Assembly: GCF_000308515.1 (NCBI RefSeq)
Contig: NZ_BAFV01000009.1
Span: 1-38,724 of the forward strand
Direction of reading: 5' to 3'
Origin: Nocardia carnea NBRC 14403
GTDB taxonomy: Bacteria; Actinomycetota; Actinomycetes; Mycobacteriales; Mycobacteriaceae
DNA length: 38,724 bases
A program made the translations under genes and the position numbers. Of this stretch, positions 7,152 to 14,656 are shown piece by piece (positions within the stretch are counted from its first letter, which is position 1; each line of letters starts with the position of its first letter). Under the pieces are notes generated by a model. It saw nothing but the letters and a program-made list of their open reading frames with translations, had not been told where the DNA came from and did no database searches.

Positions 7152-8596
7152 CCGGCGGCGGTGGGCCAGTCGCGGAGGGTGTCGAGATAGCGCTGCCGGA
7201 CCGCGGCGACCTCCCGGCCCAGATCCGCGGGATCCCAGCCGGTGCTGTCGATCGGCGGCAGGATCGCGATATCGACGATGCCGGGGCGAGCGATCATGGA
7301 ATCGCGCCGGCCGATATCGGCGGCATTGCGGATTACCACCGGGATCACCGGTACGCCCGCCTGCGCGGCAATATGGAACGCCCCTTTCTTGAACTTGCCC
7401 GGTTGCGAGGTATAGGAGCGGGTTCCTTCCGGAGCGATCGCTATCGACAGCCCGTCGCGCAGCGTATGCACCACCGGCGCCAGCGAGGCCTTCGCGCGGT
7501 CGGTGTTCGAGCGATCGATGAAGGTCACGCCGACGAACCGCATGAGCGGACCGAAAATCGGATGCCGGATGAGTTCTTTCTTCCCGACCCCCGTCACACC
7601 CGCACCGAGCACCGCCGGAACGATGAGGACATCGAACTGGCTCTGGTGGTTGAACAGGAACACCGCCGGGCGCGGATTCCGGGCGTATTCGGTGCCGGTG
7701 ACCCGCAGCCTGATCCCGCACAGCCGTAACGGCCAGCCGGTGCCGTAGCGCATCAGTGCGTCGGCCATGGTGCGGCGGTCGCGGGTATAGGCCTTGCTCA
7801 GCACCCCGAACAGTGCGCCGCCGAGCAGAGCGGCGAAGCCGGCGACGGTGCGCAGCCGGTCCGCGGTGGTAGGGGAGGTCCGGGCGGCGACGACCGGCCG
7901 GGGCCAGCCCTGGTCGGCCGCGGTGGCCGCGAGGGGGGAGTCCGGCGCGATCGGAACCGGGGTTCCCACACTCGACAACAGCGGGAGATCGGCTGCGCTA
8001 CCGCTGTAGACGTAGGAACGCCGCAGGTCGATACCGTGGGCGGTGGCGAAATCGGCGACCAGCGCGGCTTTGTCCGGGCCGTAGGGCAGGGGACCGTCGA
8101 ACCCGCCGGTGAACCGGCCTCCGGCGACTGCGGGCCGGGCACCGAGAGTATGGCCGATCTCGAGCGCCGCGGCCACGGGATGCAGCTGGTAGTCGGTGAC
8201 CGTGCCGGTCAGCACCACGGTGTGCCCGGCCGCGAGATGTTCCCGCACCAGCCGCCAGGCCTCCGGATACACCCGGTCGTACCAGCCGCGTTTGAACACC
8301 CGCTCACCCTGCGCGGCCAGTTCACCGGGTGTTTTTCCGGCGGCGTGTCCGGCGAGCTGTTCCAGCAGGTCAGGCCCCGGACTGTCGCCGCTGTGGCGTA
8401 ACTGCTCGAACAGGAGGCCGGCTGTCGCGGAATCGGGGTCGCGGAACCGGCGGCCCGTCATGGTGCGCAGATCCGCGACCGCCGACAGGTCGAAAACCGC
8501 GCCGATACCTGCGCCTTGCGGACCCGAACGGATCGCCGTGATCACCGCGTCGAGCGACCCGAATCCACCGGTTTCCGCGGTGGCGGCCCTGCTCAT
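7148..8596 (-). CDS. plsC: 1-acylglycerol-3-phosphate acyltransferase fused to a degenerate HAD-IB domain
   Basis: 482-aa two-domain protein. The C-terminal half is a PlsC acyltransferase that acylates lysophosphatidic acid: NHQSQFD (316-322, the HX4D motif), VTFIDRSN (358-363), APEGTRSY (EGTR 390-393) and VPVIPVVI. The N-terminal half matches the HAD-IB hydrolase usually fused to it in actinobacteria, but is eroded. Motif I reads FDLSA instead of DxDGT (Asp36 kept, Asp+2 replaced by Ser38), and the motif IV region reads SGSAADLPLL instead of the usual GDxxD pattern. The lysine of GPDKAALV is kept. Phosphatase activity is therefore doubtful. The start codon overlaps the plsB stop as ATGA, indicating translational coupling, and the 3' end overlaps ppm1 by 4 bp. 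Confidence 0.88.
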   Translation of the reverse strand: MSRAATAETGGFGSLDAVITAIRSGPQGAGIGAVFDLSAVADLRTMTGRRFRDPDSATAGLLFEQLRHSGDSPGPDLLEQLAGHAAGKTPGELAAQGERVFKRGWYDRVYPEAWRLVREHLAAGHTVVLTGTVTDYQLHPVAAALEIGHTLGARPAVAGGRFTGGFDGPLPYGPDKAALVADFATAHGIDLRRSYVYSGSAADLPLLSSVGTPVPIAPDSPLAATAADQGWPRPVVAARTSPTTADRLRTVAGFAALLGGALFGVLSKAYTRDRRTMADALMRYGTGWPLRLCGIRLRVTGTEYARNPRPAVFLFNHQSQFDVLIVPAVLGAGVTGVGKKELIRHPIFGPLMRFVGVTFIDRSNTDRAKASLAPVVHTLRDGLSIAIAPEGTRSYTSQPGKFKKGAFHIAAQAGVPVIPVVIRNAADIGRRDSMIARPGIVDIAILPPIDSTGWDPADLGREVAAVRQRYLDTLRDWPTAAG

Positions 8597-11085
8597 CGAG
8601 TCCGCCCCGCGGTGCGGTTGGACGGGTCGAGCGCGGCGGCCTGCGATATGCGGATCCCGATTGTGCGCAGCCGGTCGGCGAAATCGCGCCGGGCCTCGGC
8701 CAGCGCCGTCACGGATTTCTCCGAATCCGGATCGGCGGCCTCGACGAGTCCGTGATTCGCGGCCAATTTCAGTGCACTCCCGAAAAGCTCGGTGGATACC
8801 GATTCCGTGCTGTGCAGGCGTTTCTGCAGCAGCATCTGTTTACCGACCGATACGCATTCGGCGATGAACTCCTTATGGTCGATTTCGGCTGTCGGTTCCC
8901 GATCGGCCAGCCGCTCGGCCACCACCAATTGCGCATCGAAAAAGGAACGCAGTACGCGGTGGGCCATCATGAAACCGCTACCGGTGAGCGCAGCCAGGAT
9001 TTCACTGCCCAGAGTGTTGCGGGGACGCGACCGCCAGGCCGGATCCACCAACAGCATTTCCGCGGTGATCCGCTCGGCGAATTCCGCCCGGTCGGGGAAG
9101 AAGAATTCGAACTTGAGCAGATCCCGCAGCCGATACGTCTCCGCCCAGCCGATATCCAGGGCATCGGCGTCCGGTCCGACGGCTCCGGCCACCGGATCGT
9201 CGGGGGCCGCCTCGACCGCGGCCAGAATCGCCAGTTCCAGGATTGCCCGGTCGACGAACCAGTGAACCGCGCTGTTGCGGTAGAACGCGGCCTCGAGATG
9301 CGCGCCGGGTTCGATCGCATACACCGGTTCGACCCCGCCGCGATAGATCGTGACCACCTTGGCCAGCGACAGCTGCTCCAGCACGGCGACCAGGCTGTGT
9401 TCGTCCCGCAATTTCGCGACCTCACCGCAGGGCAGATCGCGTTCGCCGATGTAGTCCATGACCGGATTGAGGACTTCGCAGACCTCGGCCAGTGTCAGCG
9501 CACGATCGTGCACGCCGAGCAACGCCAGGGTGACCAGTGCGTTGGCGGTGATCGGGGTGACCGCGTTGATCCCGACAGCCACATCGAAGGCGAGCCGCTG
9601 CACCGCCGCACGTTCTCGTTCGCCGAGATGTTCGCCGAGGGGATCCGGTTCGGCGCGGACCGGCTGCCCGCCGGTATCGGTACGGTGCAGCGGGATCGTG
9701 ACCGGGGGTTCGGTGAGCGGATCGCCGTGGGTGGCCAGTCGGTCGCGCGCCGAGATCGGGTCGCCGAAGCGGACGTAGACATGGCCGGCCGAATGCTGCT
9801 GGTTGCGCACATAGCGGGCGAGCCAGGCGATACCTTCGGGTTTCTTCCGGCCGCCCACCTGTTCGTCGGCGATGGCGCCGAGTTCGTTGAGCCGCTCGTA
9901 GGTGATCGAAACCGGTACCAGGAGTGCGTCGGCGACCCGGTCGCGGCGGACCGCCGCGGCCAGATAGTTCATCAGGCCGTAGCGTGGCGGGCGCAGTTTG
10001 CCGGTGCGGGTGCGCCCGCCCTCGAAATACCACTCCAGGTTGAAGCGGCGGGCCAGCAGATACCCGAAGTATTCTTCGACGACCGCCTGGTAGACGGTAT
10101 CGCCGCCGAAACTGCGCCGGATGAATATGGTGCCGGTACGCCGCGCGATCGGGCCCATCGGCCAGAACCGCAGATTCGCCCCGCCGACGACGTGGTTGGG
10201 CGGGAAATCATTGCGCGCCAGTACATCGCCCAGCACGAAGGCATCCACATACGACCGGTGCGACGGCAGGAACACCAGCGGATACCGCCGGTTGAGATCG
10301 CGTAGCGCGGCCAGGCCGGATTCGTCGCAGTCCACGTTCCAGGTCGATGCGTGCACCGGGCGCATGGCCTGGGTGAACAGGTCCGATACGGTGCGGCTCT
10401 GCGCGGCGACCAATTCGTTCAGTGCTTTCTCGGCGCGCCGCGCCACGTCCTGTGGGTCGGTGCCGGTTTCGTCGGCGATACGTTCCAGCCGCCGCAGGAA
10501 CTCCGGCGAGTCCATGATCTCCTCGGCCACCAGCCGCGGCACCTTGTAACGGTCGCCGATCACGGTGCGTTCCGCGCGCTCCAGCGCGACCACCGCGGCC
10601 CGGACCACTGCGCGCGCGAAGGGTTCGGCGCTGCCGGTGTGGTGCAGTGCCGCCGCTTCCGGATGGTTCGCGCGCAACTGTGTGAGCCGGGCGGGAGCGC
10701 CGGTGAGCACCAGGTGCCGGTCCGGGGCCCGGCCGACGAGCCGGCGTTGTGCGAGCCGGTTGGGGCGGCGTGGGTTGGTGAGCAGGGCGAGATCGCCGAA
10801 GGTCACCCGGCGGACGCCGTCGCGTTCGGGCGGTAGCCACAGCACCCGCACGGGTACCACCAGTGGATCGTCGCTGCGGCCGGTGAGCCGGCCGGCCACG
10901 GCGGCGGCATCCAGATCGAGCTGGGTGACGGGGGCGCGGACACCGAGTTCGGCGGCCAGGCCGCCCTCGGCGATCCACCGGCCGATCAGCTCGCGTTCGG
11001 TACCCGAAGCCGAATCCACCAGCGCTACCACCGATTCCGGTGGATCGTCGGCCGGCGACGGTGCGCCGCCGAGGTTCTCGATCAT
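8593..11085 (-). CDS. plsB: Glycerol-3-phosphate 1-O-acyltransferase
   Basis: Membrane-associated enzyme for the first acylation of glycerol-3-phosphate in phospholipid and triacylglycerol synthesis. The 830-aa product has normal length. After an N-terminal helical domain it shows the acyltransferase motifs: LPSHRSYVDAF (HRSYVD 276-281), GTIFIRRSFGGD, WYFEGGRTRTGKL and LLVPVSITYE. The long C-terminal helical region is complete. The ATG at 11085 has AGAGGA about 10 nt upstream. It is the first gene of a plsB-plsC operon with ATGA overlap, the arrangement known for Rv2482c-Rv2483c. The two enzymes make phosphatidic acid in sequence. Confidence 0.93.
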   Translation of the reverse strand: MIENLGGAPSPADDPPESVVALVDSASGTERELIGRWIAEGGLAAELGVRAPVTQLDLDAAAVAGRLTGRSDDPLVVPVRVLWLPPERDGVRRVTFGDLALLTNPRRPNRLAQRRLVGRAPDRHLVLTGAPARLTQLRANHPEAAALHHTGSAEPFARAVVRAAVVALERAERTVIGDRYKVPRLVAEEIMDSPEFLRRLERIADETGTDPQDVARRAEKALNELVAAQSRTVSDLFTQAMRPVHASTWNVDCDESGLAALRDLNRRYPLVFLPSHRSYVDAFVLGDVLARNDFPPNHVVGGANLRFWPMGPIARRTGTIFIRRSFGGDTVYQAVVEEYFGYLLARRFNLEWYFEGGRTRTGKLRPPRYGLMNYLAAAVRRDRVADALLVPVSITYERLNELGAIADEQVGGRKKPEGIAWLARYVRNQQHSAGHVYVRFGDPISARDRLATHGDPLTEPPVTIPLHRTDTGGQPVRAEPDPLGEHLGERERAAVQRLAFDVAVGINAVTPITANALVTLALLGVHDRALTLAEVCEVLNPVMDYIGERDLPCGEVAKLRDEHSLVAVLEQLSLAKVVTIYRGGVEPVYAIEPGAHLEAAFYRNSAVHWFVDRAILELAILAAVEAAPDDPVAGAVGPDADALDIGWAETYRLRDLLKFEFFFPDRAEFAERITAEMLLVDPAWRSRPRNTLGSEILAALTGSGFMMAHRVLRSFFDAQLVVAERLADREPTAEIDHKEFIAECVSVGKQMLLQKRLHSTESVSTELFGSALKLAANHGLVEAADPDSEKSVTALAEARRDFADRLRTIGIRISQAAALDPSNRTAGRTR

Positions 11086-11698
11086 GGTGTGGGATCCTCT
11101 GCGTCCGATCGGAAGGGCTCGCGGCTGTGCTGTCCGGGGCGGTCGGTGCGCGGCTCGTTCGCCGGGGAGCCGGTCGCCGGCGGCAGTGGTAATCGAAATT
11201 ACTCCATGCGACCACTATGGACGGCTCGCGCGCCGTACGGGGCGGTTTGCCGGAGCTGTCGCAGGCGCTACCCGCCAGTGCGTTGCTCGCCGTGGAGCTC
11301 GGATAGGTGAGGGTTCCGGATGCGGGCAGATATCGGCCCGGTGTCCGGGATCGTCAGATGCCGGAGTGCGCTACCGAGCGATGATTCGCCAGTGTTGTGC
11401 CGACCTGTTCACCGGCTGTTCGGGGCCACGGCGAGGGTGGCGGCGAAGAGTCCCCACCGACACATTCGGTATCGGTGGCAGCGGAAGAGTTGCGATAGGC
11501 CTCATCGGGGACAGGGACTCGAAGTTGTGTGCGGCGCGTTCTGGTCCCTCAATAGGTTAGGCAACCCTATCTAATTTGGGAAGGGGGTGGGTCACTTCCG
11601 GGCGAGTCCACGCGGTGTTCGCCACGGATACCGCCGGTCCGGCATATCCCCGCGCCGCACGCCGGGTATCCGGCGGCCATGCGGATTAGACTCGCCCC
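11086..11698. other. 613-bp intergenic region between plsB and the SDR gene
   Basis: Divergent spacer with the plsB promoter at one side and the SDR promoter at the other. I see no convincing protein in either strand; the short frames are Arg-rich shadows. The only strong signal is the iron-box-like palindrome at 11552-11570. Its size suggests a lost gene or a small RNA, but nothing in the sequence proves this. Confidence 0.5.
11552..11570. promoter_or_regulatory. Candidate IdeR/DtxR iron box
   Basis: ATAGGTTAGGCAACCCTAT matches the remembered consensus TTAGGTTAGGCTAACCTAA at 15 of 19 positions, including the uninterrupted left half TAGGTTAGGC. It lies 129 bp before the SDR start and 467 bp from plsB. 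IdeR/DtxR with Fe(II) normally represses iron uptake genes or activates storage genes at such sites. Neither neighbour is a known iron gene. Confidence 0.5.
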
Positions 11699-12577
11699 AT
11701 GAGTGGTTGGGGCGTCGGGGATATCCCCGATCAGCAGGACCGGACCGTGATCGTGACCGGCGCGAACAGCGGCTTGGGAGCGGTTGCCGCACGCGCTCTG
11801 GCCGGCGCCGGGGCACAGGTGATCCTGGCCTGCCGGGATATGGACAAGGGCCGCGCCGTCGCTGCCGAGATCGGTGAGCGCGCGCAGGTCCGGCGACTGG
11901 ACCTGGCCGATCTCTCCTCGGTCCGTGAGTTCGCGGCCGGGGTGGACGGTGCGGACATCCTGATCAACAACGCGGGGGTGATGGCGGTACCGCTGCGCCG
12001 CACCGCCGACGGATTCGAAATGCAGATCGGCACCAACCATCTCGGCCATTTCGCGCTGACCGGCCTGCTGCTCGGCAAGATCAGCGAACGGATCGTCACG
12101 GTCTCCAGCGGTGCCCACACCATCGGTGCCATCGATATCGACGACCTCAACTGGGAGCGTCGCCCCTACAAGCGCTGGCCCGCCTACGGTCAGTCCAAAC
12201 TGGCGAATCTGCTGTTCACCTTCGAACTCCAGCGCCGGCTCACCGCGGCCGGTTCGGCGAAACTGGCCGTCGCGGCGCATCCGGGTTACGCGGCCACCGG
12301 CCTGCAATCGCATACCGAATCCATTCTGGACAAGGTTATGGCGCTCGGGAACAAACTTGCTGCCCAGAGCGCCGAAATGGGCGCCTTACCGGAACTTTTC
12401 GCCGCTACCGCACCGGTCGAACCCGGTGGCTACTACGGGCCGACCGGGCTCGGCGGAACACGTGGATATCCGGGCCCCTCCGGTTGTTCCCGGCGCGCCG
12501 AGGATGAGCTCACCGCCCGCTCCCTCTGGGATCTCTCCGAACGGCTGACCGGGGTGAAGTTCGACTTCACCGGCTGA
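11699..12577 (+). CDS. Short-chain dehydrogenase/reductase (retinol-dehydrogenase/WWOX-like)
   Basis: 292-aa classical SDR. NAD(P) binding: TVIVTGANSGLG (residues about 16-27) and the ILACRDMDKG stretch with an Arg favouring NADP; adenine-ring loop RRLDLADLSSVREF; ILINNAGVM; MQIGTNHLGHF; catalytic Ser in IVTVSSGAH; and the active-site Tyr-Lys pair in WPAYGQSKLANLLF. The substrate is unknown; relatives act on retinoid- or lipid-like molecules. No Shine-Dalgarno is present, but TAGACT (11687-11692) lies 6 nt before the ATG, suggesting a leaderless mRNA. The gene ends 41 bp before the ECF41-type promoter of the AhpD-like gene. Oxidoreductases and AhpD-like proteins are the usual partners of ECF41 sigma factors. 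Confidence 0.87.
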   Translation: MSGWGVGDIPDQQDRTVIVTGANSGLGAVAARALAGAGAQVILACRDMDKGRAVAAEIGERAQVRRLDLADLSSVREFAAGVDGADILINNAGVMAVPLRRTADGFEMQIGTNHLGHFALTGLLLGKISERIVTVSSGAHTIGAIDIDDLNWERRPYKRWPAYGQSKLANLLFTFELQRRLTAAGSAKLAVAAHPGYAATGLQSHTESILDKVMALGNKLAAQSAEMGALPELFAATAPVEPGGYYGPTGLGGTRGYPGPSGCSRRAEDELTARSLWDLSERLTGVKFDFTG

Positions 12578-12618
12578 GACGCCCACCGCCGGCCGGCGGA
12601 AAAGGAATCAACGCGGGA

Positions 12619-12645
12619 TGTCACACCTGGAGTGCGTGCGTCGTC
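12619..12645 (+). promoter_or_regulatory. ECF41 sigma-factor promoter
   Basis: TGTCACA (12619-12625), exactly 16 nt, then CGTC (12642-12645): a perfect match to the promoter described for ECF41 sigma factors. The AhpD-like gene starts 36 bp downstream behind an AAAGGA ribosome-binding site, so the placement is right for a -35/-10 pair. An ECF41-type sigma factor is encoded at 15326. Confidence 0.85.
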
Positions 12646-12680
12646 GACACCACGAGACCGCACCACGAAAGGAACTCGAT

Positions 12681-13148
12681 ATGGAACCCCGCATCGATCT
12701 CTTCGCCAACAAAGTCACCGCAAGCTACAGCAAGCGCCTGGTCACCGCCGGGAAGGTGGTGGACGATTCCGGTCTGCCCAAGGCGGTCTACGAGCTGGTG
12801 AAGATCCGGGCGAGCCAGATCAACGGCTGCTCGTTCTGTGTGGATATGCATACCAAGGACGCCGCCCACGCCGGTGAATCCCAGGTCCGGATCAATCTGG
12901 TCGCCGCCTGGCGGGAAGCGACGGTGTTCACCGAACCCGAACGGGCCGCGTTAGAGCTCACCGAGGTAGCCACCCGGCTGGCCGACGGCGGCGGGATCGG
13001 CGAGGACACCTGGCAGCGGGTGCGCAAGCACTACGACGACGAGCAGATCGGCGGGCTGATCGCCGCCATCGCCACGATCAACGCCTGGAACCGGATCAAC
13101 GCCATCGCCCACACTCCGGCCGGTAGTTACGAGCCCGGGCAGTTCTGA
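12681..13148 (+). CDS. AhpD/carboxymuconolactone-decarboxylase-like protein
   Basis: 155-aa helical protein of the AhpD-like superfamily. The redox motif is INGCSFCVDMHTKDA with Cys50, Cys53 and His57 (CxxC-x3-H), as in AhpD-type peroxidatic or thiol-disulphide proteins rather than true decarboxylases. The rest (ELVKIRASQ upstream; VVDDSGLPKAVYELV) is typical. I chose the ATG at 12681 because AAAGGA lies about 8 nt before it; the longer frame from 12618 runs through the promoter. With a perfect ECF41 promoter in front it is the likely target of the sigma factor at 15326, matching the known ECF41-COE (carboxymuconolactone decarboxylase, oxidoreductase, epimerase) pairing. The physiological substrate is unknown. 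Confidence 0.85.
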   Translation: MEPRIDLFANKVTASYSKRLVTAGKVVDDSGLPKAVYELVKIRASQINGCSFCVDMHTKDAAHAGESQVRINLVAAWREATVFTEPERAALELTEVATRLADGGGIGEDTWQRVRKHYDDEQIGGLIAAIATINAWNRINAIAHTPAGSYEPGQF

Positions 13149-13232
13149 ACCGGACCGGGGCGGAATTGTGTTGAGCATCACTTTCTTTCGCCCGATTCCG
13201 CCCCGGCTCCACCTGCGCGTTCCGCCGCCTGG

Positions 13233-13238
13233 TAGCGT
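13233..13238 (+). promoter_or_regulatory. -10 box of the DAHP-synthase leader transcript
   Basis: TAGCGT (TANNNT type) ending 8 nt before the GTG at 13247. With the usual -10 to +1 distance, transcription would start at or within 2 nt of that GTG. No clear -35 element is visible, as is common in mycolic-acid actinobacteria. Confidence 0.5.
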
Positions 13239-13246
13239 GGCAAATC

Positions 13247-13318
13247 GTGCAGCGCGTGTATTTCTGGTTTAGCAAGCCGGCCCGGGGCGGGTCGGTCTGC
13301 GGCAACCACGCGCGCTGA
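13247..13318 (+). CDS. Aromatic leader peptide (attenuator) of the DAHP synthase gene
   Basis: 23-codon frame starting with GTG. Codons 5-8 are TAT TTC TGG TTT, that is Tyr-Phe-Trp-Phe: all three aromatic amino acids in a row. The rest is Ser-Lys-Pro followed by a Gly/Arg-rich tail ending at TGA. There is no Shine-Dalgarno, but a -10-like TAGCGT 8 nt upstream implies a leaderless mRNA; a second GTG at codon 4 is an alternative start. It ends 88 nt before the class I DAHP synthase gene, with a T-tailed hairpin between. This is the expected make-up of ribosome-mediated attenuation: slow decoding of aromatic codons alters folding of the downstream RNA. Ribosome-mediated attenuation of a DAHP synthase gene has been described in Corynebacterium glutamicum (from memory). 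The call rests on codon content, position and RNA structure. Confidence 0.72.
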   Translation: MQRVYFWFSKPARGGSVCGNHAR

Positions 13319-13369
13319 CCAGTACACCCCGAGCCGGATGACGACCGGCTCGACGGGGAATCTTCTTTT
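13277..13369 (+). promoter_or_regulatory. Attenuator RNA: alternative pairing segments and T-tailed terminator
   Basis: Terminator: CCCCGAGCCGG (13327-13337), loop of 7, then CCGGCTCGACGGGG (13345-13358, one bulged A), followed by AATCTTCTTTTCC with T-rich 13361-13369. Upstream, inside the leader frame, CCGGCCCGGGG (13277-13287) can pair with the 5' arm 13327-13337 at 10 of 11 positions, which would destroy the terminator. The same segment can instead form a local 7-bp hairpin with GGGTCGG (13289-13295). Such mutually exclusive pairings are the hallmark of an attenuator. The exact logic (which form appears when the ribosome stalls at codons 5-8) cannot be settled by eye. Confidence 0.7.
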
Positions 13370-13406
13370 CCGTGGGTCGGCCTGAACGAGAAGGACACCA
13401 CCCACG

Positions 13407-14498
13407 ATGACCACCGCAGTCGATATCGATGCCGACCACAGCGATCTGGACGATCAGCGAACCCTCAGCGTGAGCCCGCTGCGTTCCCCCGCGGAAGTGC
13501 GCCGCGTCCACGCCATCACCGATGAACACGCCGCCACGGTGCGCGCCGGCCGCCGCGGCACCGTCGACGTGCTGAACGGCACCGACGACCGCCTCATAGT
13601 GATCGTCGGACCGTGCTCGGTGCACGATCCCGCGGCCGCCCTGGACTACGCCCGCCGGCTCGCCGCCGTGCAGGAAACCCTGTCCGACCGGTTACACCTG
13701 GTCATGCGGGTGTACTTCGAGAAGCCGCGGACAACCCTCGGTTGGAAGGGCCTGATCAACGATCCCCATCTCAACGGCAGCTTCGACGTCAACACGGGGC
13801 TGGGAATCGGCCGCCAGTTACTGCTCGACATCACCGCCATGGGCCTCCCGGTGGCCTGCGAATTCCTCGACCCGATCACGCCGCAGTACATCTCCGACCT
13901 GGTGACCTACGGCGCCATCGGCGCGCGCACCGCGGCCAGCCAGGTACATCGGCAGCTCAGCAGCGCGCTGTCCATGCCGGTCGGTATCAAGAACGGCACC
14001 GACGGTGACGTGCAGGTCGCGGTGGACGGGGTCCGGGCGGCCGCGGCCAGCCACGTCTTCCCCGGTACCGATCTGGACGGCCGGTCCGCGCTCATCCAGA
14101 CCGCCGGGAACGAGGATTGCCACGTGATCCTGCGTGGCGGCTCCAACGGCACCAACTACGACGCCGCCTCGGTCGCCGACGCATGCGCGCGGCTGGAGAA
14201 GTCCGGGCTGTCGCAGCGGATCGTGGTCGACGCCAGCCACGGCAACAGCAACAAGGACCACAAACGCCAGCCGATCGTGGTCGCCGATATCGCCGAGCGG
14301 ATGGCCGCGGGTGAACGCAGCGTGGTCGGTGTGATGCTGGAGAGCTTCCTCGTCGAGGGCCGCCAGGACCTGACGCTCGGCCGGGCCGGCGACCTCACCT
14401 ACGGTCAGTCGATCACCGACGCGTGCATGGACTGGGACACCACCGCCGCCCAGCTGGACCGGCTGGCCGAAGCGGTCCGCCTGCGCCGGGAACGCTGA
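13407..14498 (+). CDS. 3-deoxy-7-phosphoheptulonate (DAHP) synthase, class I
   Basis: Condenses phosphoenolpyruvate and erythrose-4-phosphate in the first step of the shikimate pathway. The 363-aa product is of the AroF/G/H (class I alpha) type: LIVIVGPCSVHDP, the PEP-binding FEKPRTTLGWKGLINDP, ACEFLDPITPQYISDL, GAIGARTAASQVHRQL, GIKNGTDG, HVILRGGSNGTNYD and VVDASHGNSNKDHKRQ. It keeps the N-terminal extension where aromatic feedback inhibitors bind. M. tuberculosis relies on a class II enzyme, so this class I copy may be additional or alternative; I cannot tell which aromatic acid inhibits it. The ATG at 13407 has GAGAAGGA about 10 nt upstream. It follows an aromatic-codon leader and terminator, so expression is probably controlled by attenuation. 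Confidence 0.94.
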   Translation: MTTAVDIDADHSDLDDQRTLSVSPLRSPAEVRRVHAITDEHAATVRAGRRGTVDVLNGTDDRLIVIVGPCSVHDPAAALDYARRLAAVQETLSDRLHLVMRVYFEKPRTTLGWKGLINDPHLNGSFDVNTGLGIGRQLLLDITAMGLPVACEFLDPITPQYISDLVTYGAIGARTAASQVHRQLSSALSMPVGIKNGTDGDVQVAVDGVRAAAASHVFPGTDLDGRSALIQTAGNEDCHVILRGGSNGTNYDAASVADACARLEKSGLSQRIVVDASHGNSNKDHKRQPIVVADIAERMAAGERSVVGVMLESFLVEGRQDLTLGRAGDLTYGQSITDACMDWDTTAAQLDRLAEAVRLRRER

Positions 14499-14521
14499 GC
14501 TGCCGGAACTCTGCCGCGCCG

Positions 14522-14546
14522 CCGCGGGCCGGTATGTGGTCCGCGG
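14522..14546 (+). terminator. Possible hairpin terminator after the DAHP synthase gene
   Basis: 9-bp stem CCGCGGGCC / GGTCCGCGG (one G-T pair), 7-nt loop, 24 nt after the stop codon and in a 158-bp convergent gap. It has no T-tract. The same gap carries three short ACCTCGG(CAG) direct repeats (about 14610-14670) without obvious meaning. Confidence 0.4.
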
Positions 14547-14656
14547 GCGCGGTGGGTCGGTTTGCCGTCCGCGTGGCCGATATAGTCGCCCGATCCCGCG
14601 AGTGCGGACAACCTCGGCAGCGACCTCGGCGATTCGGGTGCGTTCGGAGTGGGAGC

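Noticed and set aside
8752..10305. 517-codon plus-strand frame opposite plsB
   Set aside because: Antisense shadow produced by GC-rich codon bias; plsB carries all catalytic motifs on the other strand.
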